A DNA stretch of 64,000 bases, taken from contig SCNT01000010.1 in NCBI GenBank assembly GCA_005503165.1, positions 1 to 64,000 on the forward strand, given 5' to 3'. The notes beneath the pieces were generated by a model that saw nothing but the letters and a program-made list of their open reading frames with translations, was not told the DNA's origin and did not search any database. The translations under genes and the position numbers were made by a program. Below are positions 41,527 to 49,516 of this stretch, one piece after another. Every line of letters starts with the position of its first letter. Position 1 is the first letter of the stretch. This DNA is from Sphingomonadaceae bacterium 3R27E2-A (lineage in GTDB: Bacteria > Pseudomonadota > Alphaproteobacteria > Sphingomonadales > Sphingomonadaceae).

Positions 41527-42393
41527 ATGGCAAGCGGCCCCACCTCGAACAGCTTCATCTCGCAGCGGCTGAAGCTCCACTATGCCGACTGGGGCAACGC
41601 CGACGCACCGCCGTTGCTGCTCATCCATGGCGGGCGCGACCATTGCCGCAGCTGGGACTGGGTCGCCGAAAAATTGCGCGACCGCTATCACATCATCGCC
41701 CCCGACCTGCGCGGCCATGGCGACAGCGCCTGGTCGCCCGACGGTAATTACGAGATGGGCGCCTTCGTCTACGACCTCGCGCAGCTCGTACACCAGCTTG
41801 ATCTCGCGCCGGTGACGATCGTGTCGCACTCGATGGGCGGCAATATCGCGACGCGCTTCGCCGGACTTTACCCGGACAAGGTGAAAAAGCTGGTGTCGAT
41901 CGAGGGTCTTGGTCCCTCGCCCGCGGTGCAGGAGGAGCGCAACAAGATTTCGTTCGATCAGCGGATGCGCCAGTGGATCGACGACAAGCGCCAGGCCGCG
42001 GGGCGCCAGCCAAAGCGTTATGCGACGCTCGACGACGCGCTGGCGCGCATGGCAGCGGAGAATGCTTATCTCACCCCCGAACAGGCGCGGCACCTGACGA
42101 TCCACGGCATCAACCGCAACGAGGACGGCAGCTGGAGCTGGAAGTTCGACAATTATCTGAACATCTGGACGATCTTCGACATGCCGCAGGACGAGCTGCA
42201 AAAACTGTGGTCGAACATCAGCTGCCCCACCCTTCTGCTGTATGGCGCCGACAGCTGGGCCTCGAACCCCGAGAAGGACGGGCGGTTGGTGCATTTCAAC
42301 ACTGCCAAGGTCATCGAGTTCGAAAATGCCGGCCACTGGCTGCACCACGACCAATTCGACCGGTTCATGTCCACGCTAGACGATTTCCTCTAA
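41527..42393 (+). CDS. Alpha/beta-fold hydrolase
   Basis: A 288-residue hydrolase. LLIHGGRDHCRSWDW (oxyanion region), VSHSMGGN with nucleophile Ser102, acid probably in LLYGADSWAS (~246), and His in NAGHWLHHDQF (~274). An extended lid covers ~125-200. Substrate cannot be read from sequence; close relatives include esterases and epoxide/haloalkane-type hydrolases. AAGGA upstream of ATG. Confidence 0.8.
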   Translation: MASGPTSNSFISQRLKLHYADWGNADAPPLLLIHGGRDHCRSWDWVAEKLRDRYHIIAPDLRGHGDSAWSPDGNYEMGAFVYDLAQLVHQLDLAPVTIVSHSMGGNIATRFAGLYPDKVKKLVSIEGLGPSPAVQEERNKISFDQRMRQWIDDKRQAAGRQPKRYATLDDALARMAAENAYLTPEQARHLTIHGINRNEDGSWSWKFDNYLNIWTIFDMPQDELQKLWSNISCPTLLLYGADSWASNPEKDGRLVHFNTAKVIEFENAGHWLHHDQFDRFMSTLDDFL

Positions 42394-42436
42394 AAGCTGA
42401 CGGGTTCGCGCAGGCCCGCGCGATCGGGACGGCGCG

Positions 42437-43162
42437 ATGACTTACACGGGGCAGGTTTCGAACGGACAGCGCGCGGTCGCCGGCAGCGGCGCGCTGCTCG
42501 GCCTGCTCGTCGTCGGGCTGGGTCTGGCGAGCGGGCTCGACCTGACCGCGGTGCGCAAGGCCAGCGGGGCGATCAGTGCGTTCGCCCTCCCCGCGCCCGA
42601 ACCGCCCGAAGCTGATTCGATACCGGCAGAGTCGCCGTCGGAGAAAGCCGCGGGCGCTGCCTCAGCCGCCAATCTTCAAGCCAAGGCCGCGCCGGTTCTT
42701 GCGCCGAGGCCCAAACTTCCTCGACCTGAACCCCCGCCGGTTGCTGCGGCGCCCAGGCCAGGCAGCGGCAGCGAGGAGGCGGCGGGCGCTGCGCCGGTCG
42801 CCGGCCCCGGATCGAATGCGGGCGGGCACGGCGGCGGCCTCGGCGCAGGCGGGTCGGGGAACGGCAGCGGTGGCGGGACGCGCCCCGTCTGGCGCAGCGG
42901 CACGATCGAGGATCGCGACTATCCGCGCGAGGCGCGCCGCGCAAAGGTCGGCGGCGAGGTCGAGGTGCACTTCACGATCGAGCCGACCGGGCGGGTCACC
43001 GGCTGCCGCGTGAGCAAGTCGAGCGGCGACGCCGCGCTCGACGCCACGACCTGCCGCCTGATCGAAGCGCGCTTCCGCTTCAGGCCGGCCACCAACGCCG
43101 AGGGACGCGCGGTGGCCAGCAGCTATGGCTGGCGCCAGACCTGGTGGTTGGAGCGCCGATAG
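42437..43162 (+). CDS. TonB-family energy transducer
   Basis: A 241-residue protein: one N-terminal membrane segment (GALLGLLVVGLGLASGL, ~18-34), a Pro/Ala/Gly-rich periplasmic spacer (~50-150), and a C-terminal TonB domain beginning DYPREARRAKVGGEVEVHFT. The spacer fits a periplasm-spanning arm. It sits 121 nt upstream of a TonB-dependent receptor and probably powers it. No ExbB/ExbD genes are adjacent. Confidence 0.85.
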   Translation: MTYTGQVSNGQRAVAGSGALLGLLVVGLGLASGLDLTAVRKASGAISAFALPAPEPPEADSIPAESPSEKAAGAASAANLQAKAAPVLAPRPKLPRPEPPPVAAAPRPGSGSEEAAGAAPVAGPGSNAGGHGGGLGAGGSGNGSGGGTRPVWRSGTIEDRDYPREARRAKVGGEVEVHFTIEPTGRVTGCRVSKSSGDAALDATTCRLIEARFRFRPATNAEGRAVASSYGWRQTWWLERR

Positions 43163-43203
43163 AGGCGGCGCTCACCTACACCGCCACGAAATGCGACAAT
43201 ATC

Positions 43204-43253
43204 GCGAATGATTATCAATATGCATTGACAGTGCGAACGACTCTCAATAGCGG
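43204..43253 (+). promoter_or_regulatory. Fur-box-like site and promoter of the siderophore receptor
   Basis: GAATGATTATCAATATGCA (43206-43224) resembles the Fur consensus. TTGACA (43225-43230) directly follows as a -35, with a weak -10 (ATAGCG or TAGCGG) 16-17 nt later. The core TGATTATCAAT (43209-43219) is repeated exactly upstream of the PepSY operon at 49462-49472. Confidence 0.55.
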
Positions 43254-43283
43254 CAACCTCGAACAAGCCAAAAGGGGTATACC

Positions 43284-45674
43284 GTGCAACCATCGACGTC
43301 CGCATCTTTCCTTGCGCTCTCCTGCGTCGGAAGCCTGATAAGCGCCCCGGCGCTTGCTGCCGAAGTCGATGCCGCGCAGGATGCTCCCGGCGGCCGCAAC
43401 GAGATCATCGTCACCGGCACGCTGGCAACCGAAGTAGAGTCGCCCAAATCGACGGCACCGATCGTCGACACCCCCCAGACGGTCACCGTTATCTCGCAGG
43501 AAACGCTGCGCCAGCAGAACCTCCTCACGCTGCGCGACGCGCTCTCGACGATCCCCGGCATCACGTTCGGCGCGGGCGAAGGCGGCGGCGGTTATGGCGA
43601 CTCGATCAACCTGCGCGGTTATTCGGCGAACAACGACCTGACCGTCGATGGCGTGCGCGACAGCGCGCAATACAGTCGCACCGACCCGTTCAACCTGCAG
43701 CAGATCGAGGTCTATAACGGCGCCAACTCGGTCTTCAACGGATCGGGCAGCGTGGGCGGGACGATCAACCTCGTCAGCAAGATCCCTTTCGCACGCGACG
43801 CGACGACGGTGCAGGCGGCAGTCGGCACCGACAACTATTACCGCGCGGCGGTCGACAGCAACTGGCGCCTGAACGATCTGATCGCGGTGCGCATCAACGC
43901 GATGTATCACGAGAATGACGTTCCCGGCCGCGACATCGAATCCTATCAGCGCTGGGGCGTCGCGCCGTCGATCACGATCGGCGTCGACAGCGACACCAGC
44001 CTGACGCTCGCCTACATCCACCAGGACGATGACAACACGCCGATCTATGGCGTTCCCTTCTTCCTCAGCGGCGTCAACGACGGCCCGCTGCCGGGCGTCG
44101 ACGACAGCGACTATTTCGGCATCGTCAACCTCGATGAGCAGAAGACCAAGGTCGATCGCTTCACCGCGACCTTTCGCCACACCTTCAGCGACAATGTCTC
44201 GATCCGCAACCTCACCCGCTGGCAGCGCGTGCACCAGTACAGCCAGACGAGCGCGCCGCAGGGCGTCTTTTGCCTCGCCAACGGTCTGCAACCGATAGGC
44301 AGCGGCCCCGATGTCACCGTCGGCAGCGCCTGCCCCGCGGGCCAGAACACCCCCGGCTTCTATTATCCGGCAGGGCCGCGCGGGCTGGTTCGCGACCAGA
44401 TCAACGACTTGCTGCATAACCAGACCGACCTGACGGTCGTGAGCGGCAGCAAGGGCGGCCTCTTCAACACCTTCGTCATCGGCGCTTCAGCGACGCAGGA
44501 GGACTATTCGATCGAGAATGCGCAGTTGCTGCGCAATCCCGGCGGCGCGACGCCGAATCCGGCGCAGCCGCCGATCAGCCTGTCGAGCCCGAACACCGTC
44601 TGGACGGGCCCGGTCAATTATGTCCGCACCGGCAACAGCTATGGCGACACGCGCAATTTCGCCATCTATGCCTTTGACACGCTCGAAATCTCGCCGATAT
44701 TCGAGGTCAACGCCGGCGTCCGCTACGAAAGCGTCCGCACCGTGTTCCGCGCCGACACCGTGACCACGCCCGCAGCCGGCGCGGCGTACACCCGCGGCGC
44801 CAATCAGACGAGCGACGAGAATCTCTTTTCATATCGCTTCGGCGCGGTATTCCACCCCGTCGAGAACGTCAGCCTCTACGCCGCTCATGGCAATGCGAAG
44901 ACGCCGACGTCGGCATCCGTGCGCGCCGGTTGCGGCCTGCCCAGCGTCCCGGGCGGGGCCGACCCGTGCGCCGTCGCGCCGGAAAAGGCGCGCACATTTG
45001 AAGTCGGCGCCAAGGCCGAACTGATGGACAAGAAGCTGCTGCTGACGGCCGCCCTGTTCCGAAACGAGCGCAGCAACTTCCGCACCCCTTCGAACGACCC
45101 CTCGCAGCCCAATTCGCTGCAAGTTCTTGATGGCCGGTCGCGTGTCGACGGAATCGCGCTCGGCATCACCGGCAATGTGACCCCCGAATGGGCGATCTTT
45201 GCCAACTACACCTATCTCGACAGCGAAATACGCCAGAGCGTCTCGGACTTCTGCCTCGCGACGCCGGGCGCAGGAGGCTGCGGCAACAGCGCCGCGATCC
45301 CCGATCCGCAGCGCGGCGATCGGTTGATCCAGACGCCGAAGCATTCGGGCAGCCTGTTCACCACCTATTCCTTCCCGTTCGGGCTGCAGGTCGGTTACGG
45401 CCTCACTTATCAGGGCCGGTTCGCGACCAACCAGCGTAACATGCTGCAGCGGACGCAATTCTTGGTCGACGATCATCTGATCCATCGCGCCTTCGTGTCG
45501 TACGACTTCAAGAACGGCCTGGTTGCCCAGCTCAACGTTACCAACCTGACGGACGAGGATTATTACACCGGCGTCCGCAACAATGTGAACGCGACCACCG
45601 GCGCCGTAACTGGGGGCTGGGCGACCCCCGGCGATGCGCGCTCGGCGGTGTTCAGCCTCTTCTACAACTTCTGA
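43284..45674 (+). CDS. TonB-dependent siderophore receptor (catecholate type)
   Basis: A 796-residue outer-membrane receptor. GTG start with AAGGGG upstream. A signal peptide (~1-25, cut after APALA) is followed by a short TonB-box-like segment (RNEIIVTGT). The plug domain (~50-160) has DTPQTVTVISQETLRQQN, SINLRGYSANNDLTVDGVRD and GANSVFNGSGSVGGTINLVS. The beta-barrel ends in Phe (SAVFSLFYNF). It resembles the Fiu/CirA catecholate group; piuC follows, the usual partner. Iron-repressed expression is likely from the upstream site. Confidence 0.9.
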   Translation: MQPSTSASFLALSCVGSLISAPALAAEVDAAQDAPGGRNEIIVTGTLATEVESPKSTAPIVDTPQTVTVISQETLRQQNLLTLRDALSTIPGITFGAGEGGGGYGDSINLRGYSANNDLTVDGVRDSAQYSRTDPFNLQQIEVYNGANSVFNGSGSVGGTINLVSKIPFARDATTVQAAVGTDNYYRAAVDSNWRLNDLIAVRINAMYHENDVPGRDIESYQRWGVAPSITIGVDSDTSLTLAYIHQDDDNTPIYGVPFFLSGVNDGPLPGVDDSDYFGIVNLDEQKTKVDRFTATFRHTFSDNVSIRNLTRWQRVHQYSQTSAPQGVFCLANGLQPIGSGPDVTVGSACPAGQNTPGFYYPAGPRGLVRDQINDLLHNQTDLTVVSGSKGGLFNTFVIGASATQEDYSIENAQLLRNPGGATPNPAQPPISLSSPNTVWTGPVNYVRTGNSYGDTRNFAIYAFDTLEISPIFEVNAGVRYESVRTVFRADTVTTPAAGAAYTRGANQTSDENLFSYRFGAVFHPVENVSLYAAHGNAKTPTSASVRAGCGLPSVPGGADPCAVAPEKARTFEVGAKAELMDKKLLLTAALFRNERSNFRTPSNDPSQPNSLQVLDGRSRVDGIALGITGNVTPEWAIFANYTYLDSEIRQSVSDFCLATPGAGGCGNSAAIPDPQRGDRLIQTPKHSGSLFTTYSFPFGLQVGYGLTYQGRFATNQRNMLQRTQFLVDDHLIHRAFVSYDFKNGLVAQLNVTNLTDEDYYTGVRNNVNATTGAVTGGWATPGDARSAVFSLFYNF

Positions 45675-45680
45675 CCATCG

Positions 45681-45714
45681 GGGCGGGCGCGGCGATTGCC
45701 GTTCCCGCCCTTTT
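45681..45714 (+). terminator. Terminator after the siderophore receptor
   Basis: GGGCGGG / CCCGCCC outer stem, CGGC / GCCG inner stem with GATT loop, then TTTT. The piuC start follows 18 nt later, so piuC may depend on read-through or its own promoter. Confidence 0.65.
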
Positions 45715-45731
45715 CGCTCTAGAAGCGCCGC

Positions 45732-46415
45732 ATGATCCGGATCATTCCCGAAGTACTCGACACTGATGGCGTCGCCAAACTGCGCGCCATCCTCGACGCT
45801 GCGCCGTGGGTCGACGGCAACGAGACCTCGGGCCCGCAGGCGGCGCTTGCGAAACGCAACGAGCAGCTACCCGAATTCGGCGAAGCCGCGGCCGAGGCGG
45901 GGCGACTGGTGCGCGAGGCGCTGGGGCGCGTCCCGCTGTTCATGGCGGCGGCGCTGCCGCTGAAAATCTACCCTCCGTTTTTCAACCGCTATTCCGGTGG
46001 CCACAGCTTCGCCGACCATATCGACAATGCCATCCGGATGCGCCGCGGCACCGACTTTCGCATCCGCAGCGACCTGTCGGCAACGCTCTTTCTCTCGGAA
46101 CCGGAAAGCTATGACGGCGGCGGCCTGGTGATCGAGGGAATGGCGGAAGCGCCGGGCATCAAATTGCCCGCGGGGCATCTGGTCCTATATCCCTCGTCGA
46201 CCGTGCACCGCGTCGAACCGGTTACCGCGGGAACCCGCGTCGCCAGTTTCATGTGGATCCAGTCGATGATCCGCGATGAGGGGCAACGCGCCCTCCTTTT
46301 CGACCTCGATCTGGGGGTTCAGGGCGCCGCGGCCAGATTGGGTCAGGACGATCCCGCCGTCGTGCGCCTGACCGGGGTCTATCACAATCTGCTGCGCCGC
46401 TGGGCCGACGCCTGA
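45732..46415 (+). CDS. piuC: Fe(II)/2-oxoglutarate dioxygenase, PiuC/YbiX family
   Basis: A 227-residue PKHD-type hydroxylase. Iron ligands HIDNAI (His and Asp) and STVHRVEPV (His); the 2-oxoglutarate Arg is probably in [33 protein letters not shown] is typical. The family is almost always beside Fiu/PiuA-type TonB receptors and is thought to modify or release iron from the siderophore; the substrate is unproven. Convergent with apbE, with 7 nt between their stops. Confidence 0.9.
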   Translation: MIRIIPEVLDTDGVAKLRAILDAAPWVDGNETSGPQAALAKRNEQLPEFGEAAAEAGRLVREALGRVPLFMAAALPLKIYPPFFNRYSGGHSFADHIDNAIRMRRGTDFRIRSDLSATLFLSEPESYDGGGLVIEGMAEAPGIKLPAGHLVLYPSSTVHRVEPVTAGTRVASFMWIQSMIRDEGQRALLFDLDLGVQGAAARLGQDDPAVVRLTGVYHNLLRRWADA

Positions 46416-46422
46416 CCCCGAT

Positions 46423-47283
46423 CTAGTCGAGCATTTCGCGCCATGCGCGCGAGACATGTTCACGGCCGTTGGCGAGGATGCAGGCAGCGAGATACTGCTC
46501 GTCCGCCAGCGCGATTCCCGAATCGGGGCCCAGCACGGTAAGCGCGGTCGCCCAGCCGTCGGCCATCATGCAGCTGCGGTGCAGCACGGTGACCGAGCAA
46601 ACGCCATTGGCGATCGGACGCCCGGTACGTGGATCGAAGCTGTGCGAATAATACTGCCCCCCGATGTCGAGCCCGCGGCGATAGTCACCCGAGGTCGCGA
46701 CCGACTGGTCGTGGAGCGCGACGCGCCAGCCCGCGCCGGGCCATGAGGGCGGTACCTCGACATCAACCCACCAAGGCTGGCCGTCGGGGCGGATCCCCTC
46801 ACCGCGCAGTTCGCCGCCAACCTCAAGGAGGAAATGGCGCACGCCGTTGGCGAGCAGCCATTCGGCGGCGAGATCGACGCCATAGCCCTTGGCGATGCCC
46901 GACAGGTCGAGGAGCACGCGGTGGTGGCGGCGGATGCTGCGTGCGTCGAAATCAAATTCCAGTCCGGTTCCCGGCGCCGATATCTCCGGGATGGCCTCCA
47001 CCGGCCCGGCCGCGCCGAAGCCCCAGGCCTCGCTGAGTTCGCCAAGCGTAATGCTGAACGCGCCGCCGCTTCGATTGCCGATCTCGAGGCCAGCCGCAAC
47101 CACGTCGGCAAATTCGGCCGGGATCGCGCGCCATTCGCTCGCAGGGGCACGGTTGAATCGAGAGAGGTCGGAATCTGCCTTCCATTGACTCATCTGCGCA
47201 ACGACGCGGTCGAGCGCGGCCTGCACGCCCCGGCCCGTCCCCGCGGGCGGTGCGACGGCTTGCAGGGACCAATCGGTACCCAT
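46423..47283 (-). CDS. apbE: FAD:protein FMN transferase (ApbE)
   Basis: A 286-residue protein from the first ATG. Landmarks: MGTDWSLQAV, SQWKADSDLSRFNRAP, LDLSGIAKGYGVD, LLEVGGELRG, SVATSGDYRRG and HSFDPRTGRPIANG. It attaches FMN by a phosphoester to Ser/Thr of exported proteins. The family-like sequence continues upstream in frame for 32 residues (ILIPRALTPAAF...) to a CTG that overlaps the previous stop, so translation may begin there. No signal peptide or lipobox is visible, unlike classic periplasmic ApbE. Last gene of the PepSY operon. Confidence 0.88.
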   Translation of the reverse strand: MGTDWSLQAVAPPAGTGRGVQAALDRVVAQMSQWKADSDLSRFNRAPASEWRAIPAEFADVVAAGLEIGNRSGGAFSITLGELSEAWGFGAAGPVEAIPEISAPGTGLEFDFDARSIRRHHRVLLDLSGIAKGYGVDLAAEWLLANGVRHFLLEVGGELRGEGIRPDGQPWWVDVEVPPSWPGAGWRVALHDQSVATSGDYRRGLDIGGQYYSHSFDPRTGRPIANGVCSVTVLHRSCMMADGWATALTVLGPDSGIALADEQYLAACILANGREHVSRAWREMLD

Positions 47284-47375
47284 CGTATCGCCCGAGAAAG
47301 TCTCTAGGGTGGCCCCGGCGTCGCGCGCGGCAAAGGCTGCCGGGGTGAGTGCGCGGGGGATGAGGATGCGGTCGG

Positions 47376-48215
47376 TCAGGGTGCGAGCACTTCCAGCGTC
47401 GTGACGTAGCTCGCGCGGCGTTGCGGCGCTGCGGTCGCGGGCGGCGGGCCTTCCCCCTCGCCTTCGGCGCGCGGGGTGGTCACGTTGACCCAGTACATGC
47501 CGGGCTCGGCCCAGTTGAGCACGACCTTGCCCTCGCCGTCGGTCTTGAGCGTCTCTTCGCCGAGGTCGTCGCGATAGCGGATGCCGCCGCGGATCACGGT
47601 CACCGGCAACCCCGCGCCGGGCTTGCCGTCGAGCAGGAACCGGAAGGTCGCCGCCTCGCCCGCGACCAGGTCGTTGGGGTGGGTCACCGGGACGAGTTCG
47701 ATGCCTTTCCCCGTCGGCTTGAACAAGGTGTCGGTCGGCTCGCCGACCGTCACAAAAATCTCGTTGCGATTGCTCGATTCGGCGGTCTGCACATTGGTCG
47801 CGCCCGCGGGGATGCGCTCGGCGAGATTCGCTGTCGTCGTCCCGCGCGGCAAGCGTTCGGTCTTGCCATTGAGGTCATAGCTGCCCATCATGCCGTCCGC
47901 GACCGACGCGATCTTCCACGTCCCCTTCTGCGTCAGATGCACGTCGAAGGTACTGCGATAACGGCCCGTGGCCTTATTCTCGATCGTCGCTTCGCTGCCG
48001 TCGGGCGCCCAGGCCTTCATCGCGTCGAGGCGGAGCGGCTGGTGCTCGAAATAGAAGAGGTCGTTCGACACCGCGGCATCGACGGTGACCCAGACATCGT
48101 CGCCGGATAACACGGTCGAGGACGGCATCATCCACTGGCGGTGCGCGTTGGCGGGTTCGGCGGCGACGGCAGCGAGCGCGAGGGTCGCGGCCAAAGTCCA
48201 GAGCTTGTTCTTCAT
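47376..48215 (-). CDS. DUF4198-domain periplasmic protein
   Basis: A 279-residue exported protein: signal peptide ~1-24 (ending ANAH), then HRQWMMPSSTVLSGDDVWVT, typical of DUF4198 with its N-terminal His. Beta-sandwich repeats follow (FRFLLDGKPGAGLPVTVIRG; VLNWAEPGMYWVNVTT). DUF4198 proteins are often beside metal-uptake genes. Between DUF2271 and apbE here, so probably part of the same extracytosolic redox/iron unit. AGAGGG upstream of ATG. Confidence 0.85.
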   Translation of the reverse strand: MKNKLWTLAATLALAAVAAEPANAHRQWMMPSSTVLSGDDVWVTVDAAVSNDLFYFEHQPLRLDAMKAWAPDGSEATIENKATGRYRSTFDVHLTQKGTWKIASVADGMMGSYDLNGKTERLPRGTTTANLAERIPAGATNVQTAESSNRNEIFVTVGEPTDTLFKPTGKGIELVPVTHPNDLVAGEAATFRFLLDGKPGAGLPVTVIRGGIRYRDDLGEETLKTDGEGKVVLNWAEPGMYWVNVTTPRAEGEGEGPPPATAAPQRRASYVTTLEVLAP

Positions 48216-48237
48216 CGTGCTGCCCTCTTCTGATCGA

Positions 48238-48762
48238 TCAACGGAAAGAAATGGAAACGGCGCCGAGTTCGGCCTTGCCGGCGGCCCTGGCGCCCGCACC
48301 CGCCTTGCCCGGCCAGGTGAAGGGGATGCGCAGCATTTCGCGGCCACCGACTTCGCGCGCCGCCTCGACCACCAGCACATAATCGCCCGCCGCCATCGCG
48401 GCGAGCTGGGCGCGGGTGAAGCTGATCTTGTGCGCGCCGGGCGCGCGGGTGGCGCCGGTGATGCCGTTGGCGGGGAAGGTCATCGAGCGGCCCGAGACGC
48501 GCCACCACTGGCGCACGTCGCGCAGCCATTTGGTGCCCTCATTGGCCTTCATGTCATGGTCGTACCAGACCGCGACGGTCTTCGCCTTGGCGCCCGCCTT
48601 TTCGACCCAGAATGCCACATAGGGCTTGTGATATTCGGCGACTTTCAGCCGCGGGATGTTGACCGTGACGTCCATCACCGTCGGAGCGGCGGCAAGCACG
48701 GGGACTGCAAGCGCGGCACTGAGCGATCCGCCGATGACGAGCGCGCGGGGAGAAGGCTGCAT
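48238..48762 (-). CDS. DUF2271-domain protein, probable flavinylated periplasmic carrier
   Basis: A 174-residue exported protein: signal peptide ~1-25, then the DUF2271 domain (VAVWYDHDMKANEGTKWLRD; RQWWRVSGRSMTFP). NGITGATRAPG fits the ApbE recognition pattern Dxx(S/T)GA(S/T), with Asn for Asp, so Thr105 may carry FMN. The chosen ATG has AGGAG 7 nt upstream; an ATG two codons earlier is too close. Coupled to PepSY upstream and DUF4198 downstream. Confidence 0.8.
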   Translation of the reverse strand: MQPSPRALVIGGSLSAALAVPVLAAAPTVMDVTVNIPRLKVAEYHKPYVAFWVEKAGAKAKTVAVWYDHDMKANEGTKWLRDVRQWWRVSGRSMTFPANGITGATRAPGAHKISFTRAQLAAMAAGDYVLVVEAAREVGGREMLRIPFTWPGKAGAGARAAGKAELGAVSISFR

Positions 48763-48772
48763 GGTCATACTC

Positions 48773-49420
48773 CTAGTGAATGAAGACGATGGCGATGGCG
48801 GCCGGGATCGCGAGCCCGGCGCCGACGAGCGGCCAAGTGCTCTTGCGCTTGGCGGCGTGGAGCCACAGCAGGAATAGTCCGGTGATCCCGAAGACGAGGC
48901 AGGCGAAGGAGAAGATGTCGATGAACAGGCTCCACTCGCCGCCCGAATTGCGTCCCTTGTGGAGGTCGTTGAGATAGGAGATCCAGCCGCGGTCGGTCAC
49001 CTCTCCGGTCACGTCGCCGGTCGCGCGGTCGATATCGACCCAGGCGTCGCCGCCGGGTCTCGGCGCGGGCAGATAGACATTTTCGGGCGCCCATTCGGCC
49101 TCGCCGCCGGCCTTGACCGGGAAATTCGCCTCGACCCAGTCAGCGACGGCTTTGGGCAGCGGCCCCTTGGCGTCCGCGGGCTCGGCCTTGGCCAGCTGTG
49201 AAAGCAAGGCAGGCGGGATCTGCGCGGTCTTTTCGGTGACGACCGGCGATCCTTCGATGTCGGCCGCATGATTCAGCGTGAAGCCCGTCACCGCGAACAG
49301 GATCAGGCCGATCAGGCTGATCGCCGAGCTCATCCAGTGCCACATGTGCAGCTGCTTGAGCCAGAAGGCCTTGCGGCTCTTCCTGGTCGGGGCCGGACGG
49401 GACTTGATGGGAGCGTGCAT
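48773..49420 (-). CDS. PepSY-associated membrane protein
   Basis: A 215-residue protein: a basic N-terminus and HMWHWMSSAISLIGLILFAV (first span, ~28-50, with His residues that may bind heme), a periplasmic PepSY-like part (WVEANFPVKAGGEAEW; GDAWVDIDRATGDVTGEVTD), DLHKGRNSGG, then two spans near the end (DIFSFACLVFGITGLFLLWL; WPLVGAGLAIPAAIAIVFIH). PepSY_TM proteins next to DUF2271 and ApbE are thought to move electrons across the inner membrane. First gene of the operon, 42 nt after a Fur-like core. Confidence 0.82.
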   Translation of the reverse strand: MHAPIKSRPAPTRKSRKAFWLKQLHMWHWMSSAISLIGLILFAVTGFTLNHAADIEGSPVVTEKTAQIPPALLSQLAKAEPADAKGPLPKAVADWVEANFPVKAGGEAEWAPENVYLPAPRPGGDAWVDIDRATGDVTGEVTDRGWISYLNDLHKGRNSGGEWSLFIDIFSFACLVFGITGLFLLWLHAAKRKSTWPLVGAGLAIPAAIAIVFIH

Positions 49421-49461
49421 GAAATCATTCTGTGATGGCGTTGCGTCGCCACTATCGAGAG

Positions 49462-49472
49462 TGATTATCAAT
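49462..49472. promoter_or_regulatory. Fur-like core upstream of the PepSY operon
   Basis: TGATTATCAAT, identical to the core before the siderophore receptor, within the AT-richer sequence GAGTGATTATCAATTACA, 42 nt before the PepSY start. In this position it would make the redox operon iron-responsive together with the receptor. Confidence 0.5.
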
Positions 49473-49516
49473 TACAACAACTAATCCCTCTTTTCCGCCG
49501 ATTCGCATTGGCGCCG

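Noticed and set aside
41425-42354. Upstream extension of the SDR frame over the hydrolase gene
   Set aside because: The extension is antisense to the alpha/beta hydrolase; the SDR fold starts at the ATG at 41424, which has its own ribosome site.
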